This document shows positions 63,787-64,000 of a stretch of 64,000 nucleotides of DNA, in pieces. The first letter of the stretch is position 1, and every line of letters starts with the position of its first letter. The stretch is from Gordius sp. MW1 (taxonomy: Eukaryota > Nematomorpha > Gordioida > Gordea > Gordiidae): contig OZ038526.1 in assembly GCA_964036665.1 (NCBI GenBank), forward strand, positions 29,016,001 to 29,080,000, given 5' to 3'. Both the position numbers and the translations under genes were made by a program. The notes beneath the pieces were generated by a model. The model saw nothing but the letters and a program-made list of their open reading frames with translations, had not been told where the DNA came from and made no database searches.

Positions 63787-64000
63787 GTAATTCGCCCCTT
63801 TATAACGATTTTTTATTTGTAATTTGTGTGGCTTTGTTACTTGGATTTTCATGTGCCGAGTCAGTTATTCAACTCTTTTAATTTTCCGTAAAAGTCAAAC
63901 TATGGTTCGGTCTATAATTAATTGAAGCCCTAAATTGCTGTGCCCATTAGAGGCTAAAATAAAAAACGCATTGAAAGCATTGGTATTATCAAGAGTATAA

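Overview
The window is eukaryotic nuclear DNA: AT-rich, intron-containing and heavily loaded with transposable elements. The gene set and element families point to an arthropod, but the species cannot be named from sequence alone. The strongest taxonomic hint is a Grd-type GABA-receptor subunit, which is characteristic of arthropods. Many introns are only 32-40 nt, close to the lower limit for splicing, and sit beside introns of several kb swollen by repeats.

Layout: (1) 1-3392 (+) is the 3' end of a PTPN9/PTP-MEG2 phosphatase. Its last intron (216-3159) is packed with satellites. (2) 3598-4459 (-) is a compact five-exon ERCC1 gene, convergent with PTPN9, with an unrecognised short reading frame upstream (4850-5068, -). 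(3) 6581-24805 (+) is a complete eight-exon Grd-like Cys-loop receptor of about 629 residues. Its 9.2-kb fourth intron contains a GC-rich hAT-like element (11689-20112), which is itself interrupted by a Ty3/gypsy retrotransposon (12051-19446). (4) 24806-29696 is intergenic, with a tRNA-like SINE head and a higher-order tandem array. (5) 29697-30058 (-) is a small integrase-zinc-finger-like gene placed head to head with (6) a Ubr3 ubiquitin-ligase gene. Ubr3 runs from 30402 to beyond the right edge: 35 exons join in phase to give 1,988 codons, with the C-terminal part outside the window.

The most unusual object is the Ty3/gypsy insertion. It is bounded by one 5-bp duplication (ATTCA), so it integrated as one unit, yet its 5' side is scrambled. 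It holds a 1,044-bp inverted copy of its own 3' LTR/PPT/ORF3 region, microhomology-joined scraps of gag and leader, a 44-bp palindrome of the LTR end plus primer-binding site, and 46 nt of the 3' half of a tRNA-Leu. The tRNA piece includes the untemplated CCA and has T instead of A at position 58. This reads as a fossil of a reverse-transcription intermediate still joined to its tRNA primer.

Other mobile DNA is nested several layers deep, and the layers can be resolved by target-site duplications and by empty sites found elsewhere in the window. The families are hAT-like MITEs with CATGGGCGTAGCC-type ends and 8-bp duplications, non-autonomous Helitrons, a second MITE family with CATAGACTAGATAGACTGCTC ends, large foldback elements, and ~110-130-bp satellites. 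All four main genes appear to be ordinary housekeeping or neuronal genes in which insertions lie in introns and the inferred reading frames stay open.
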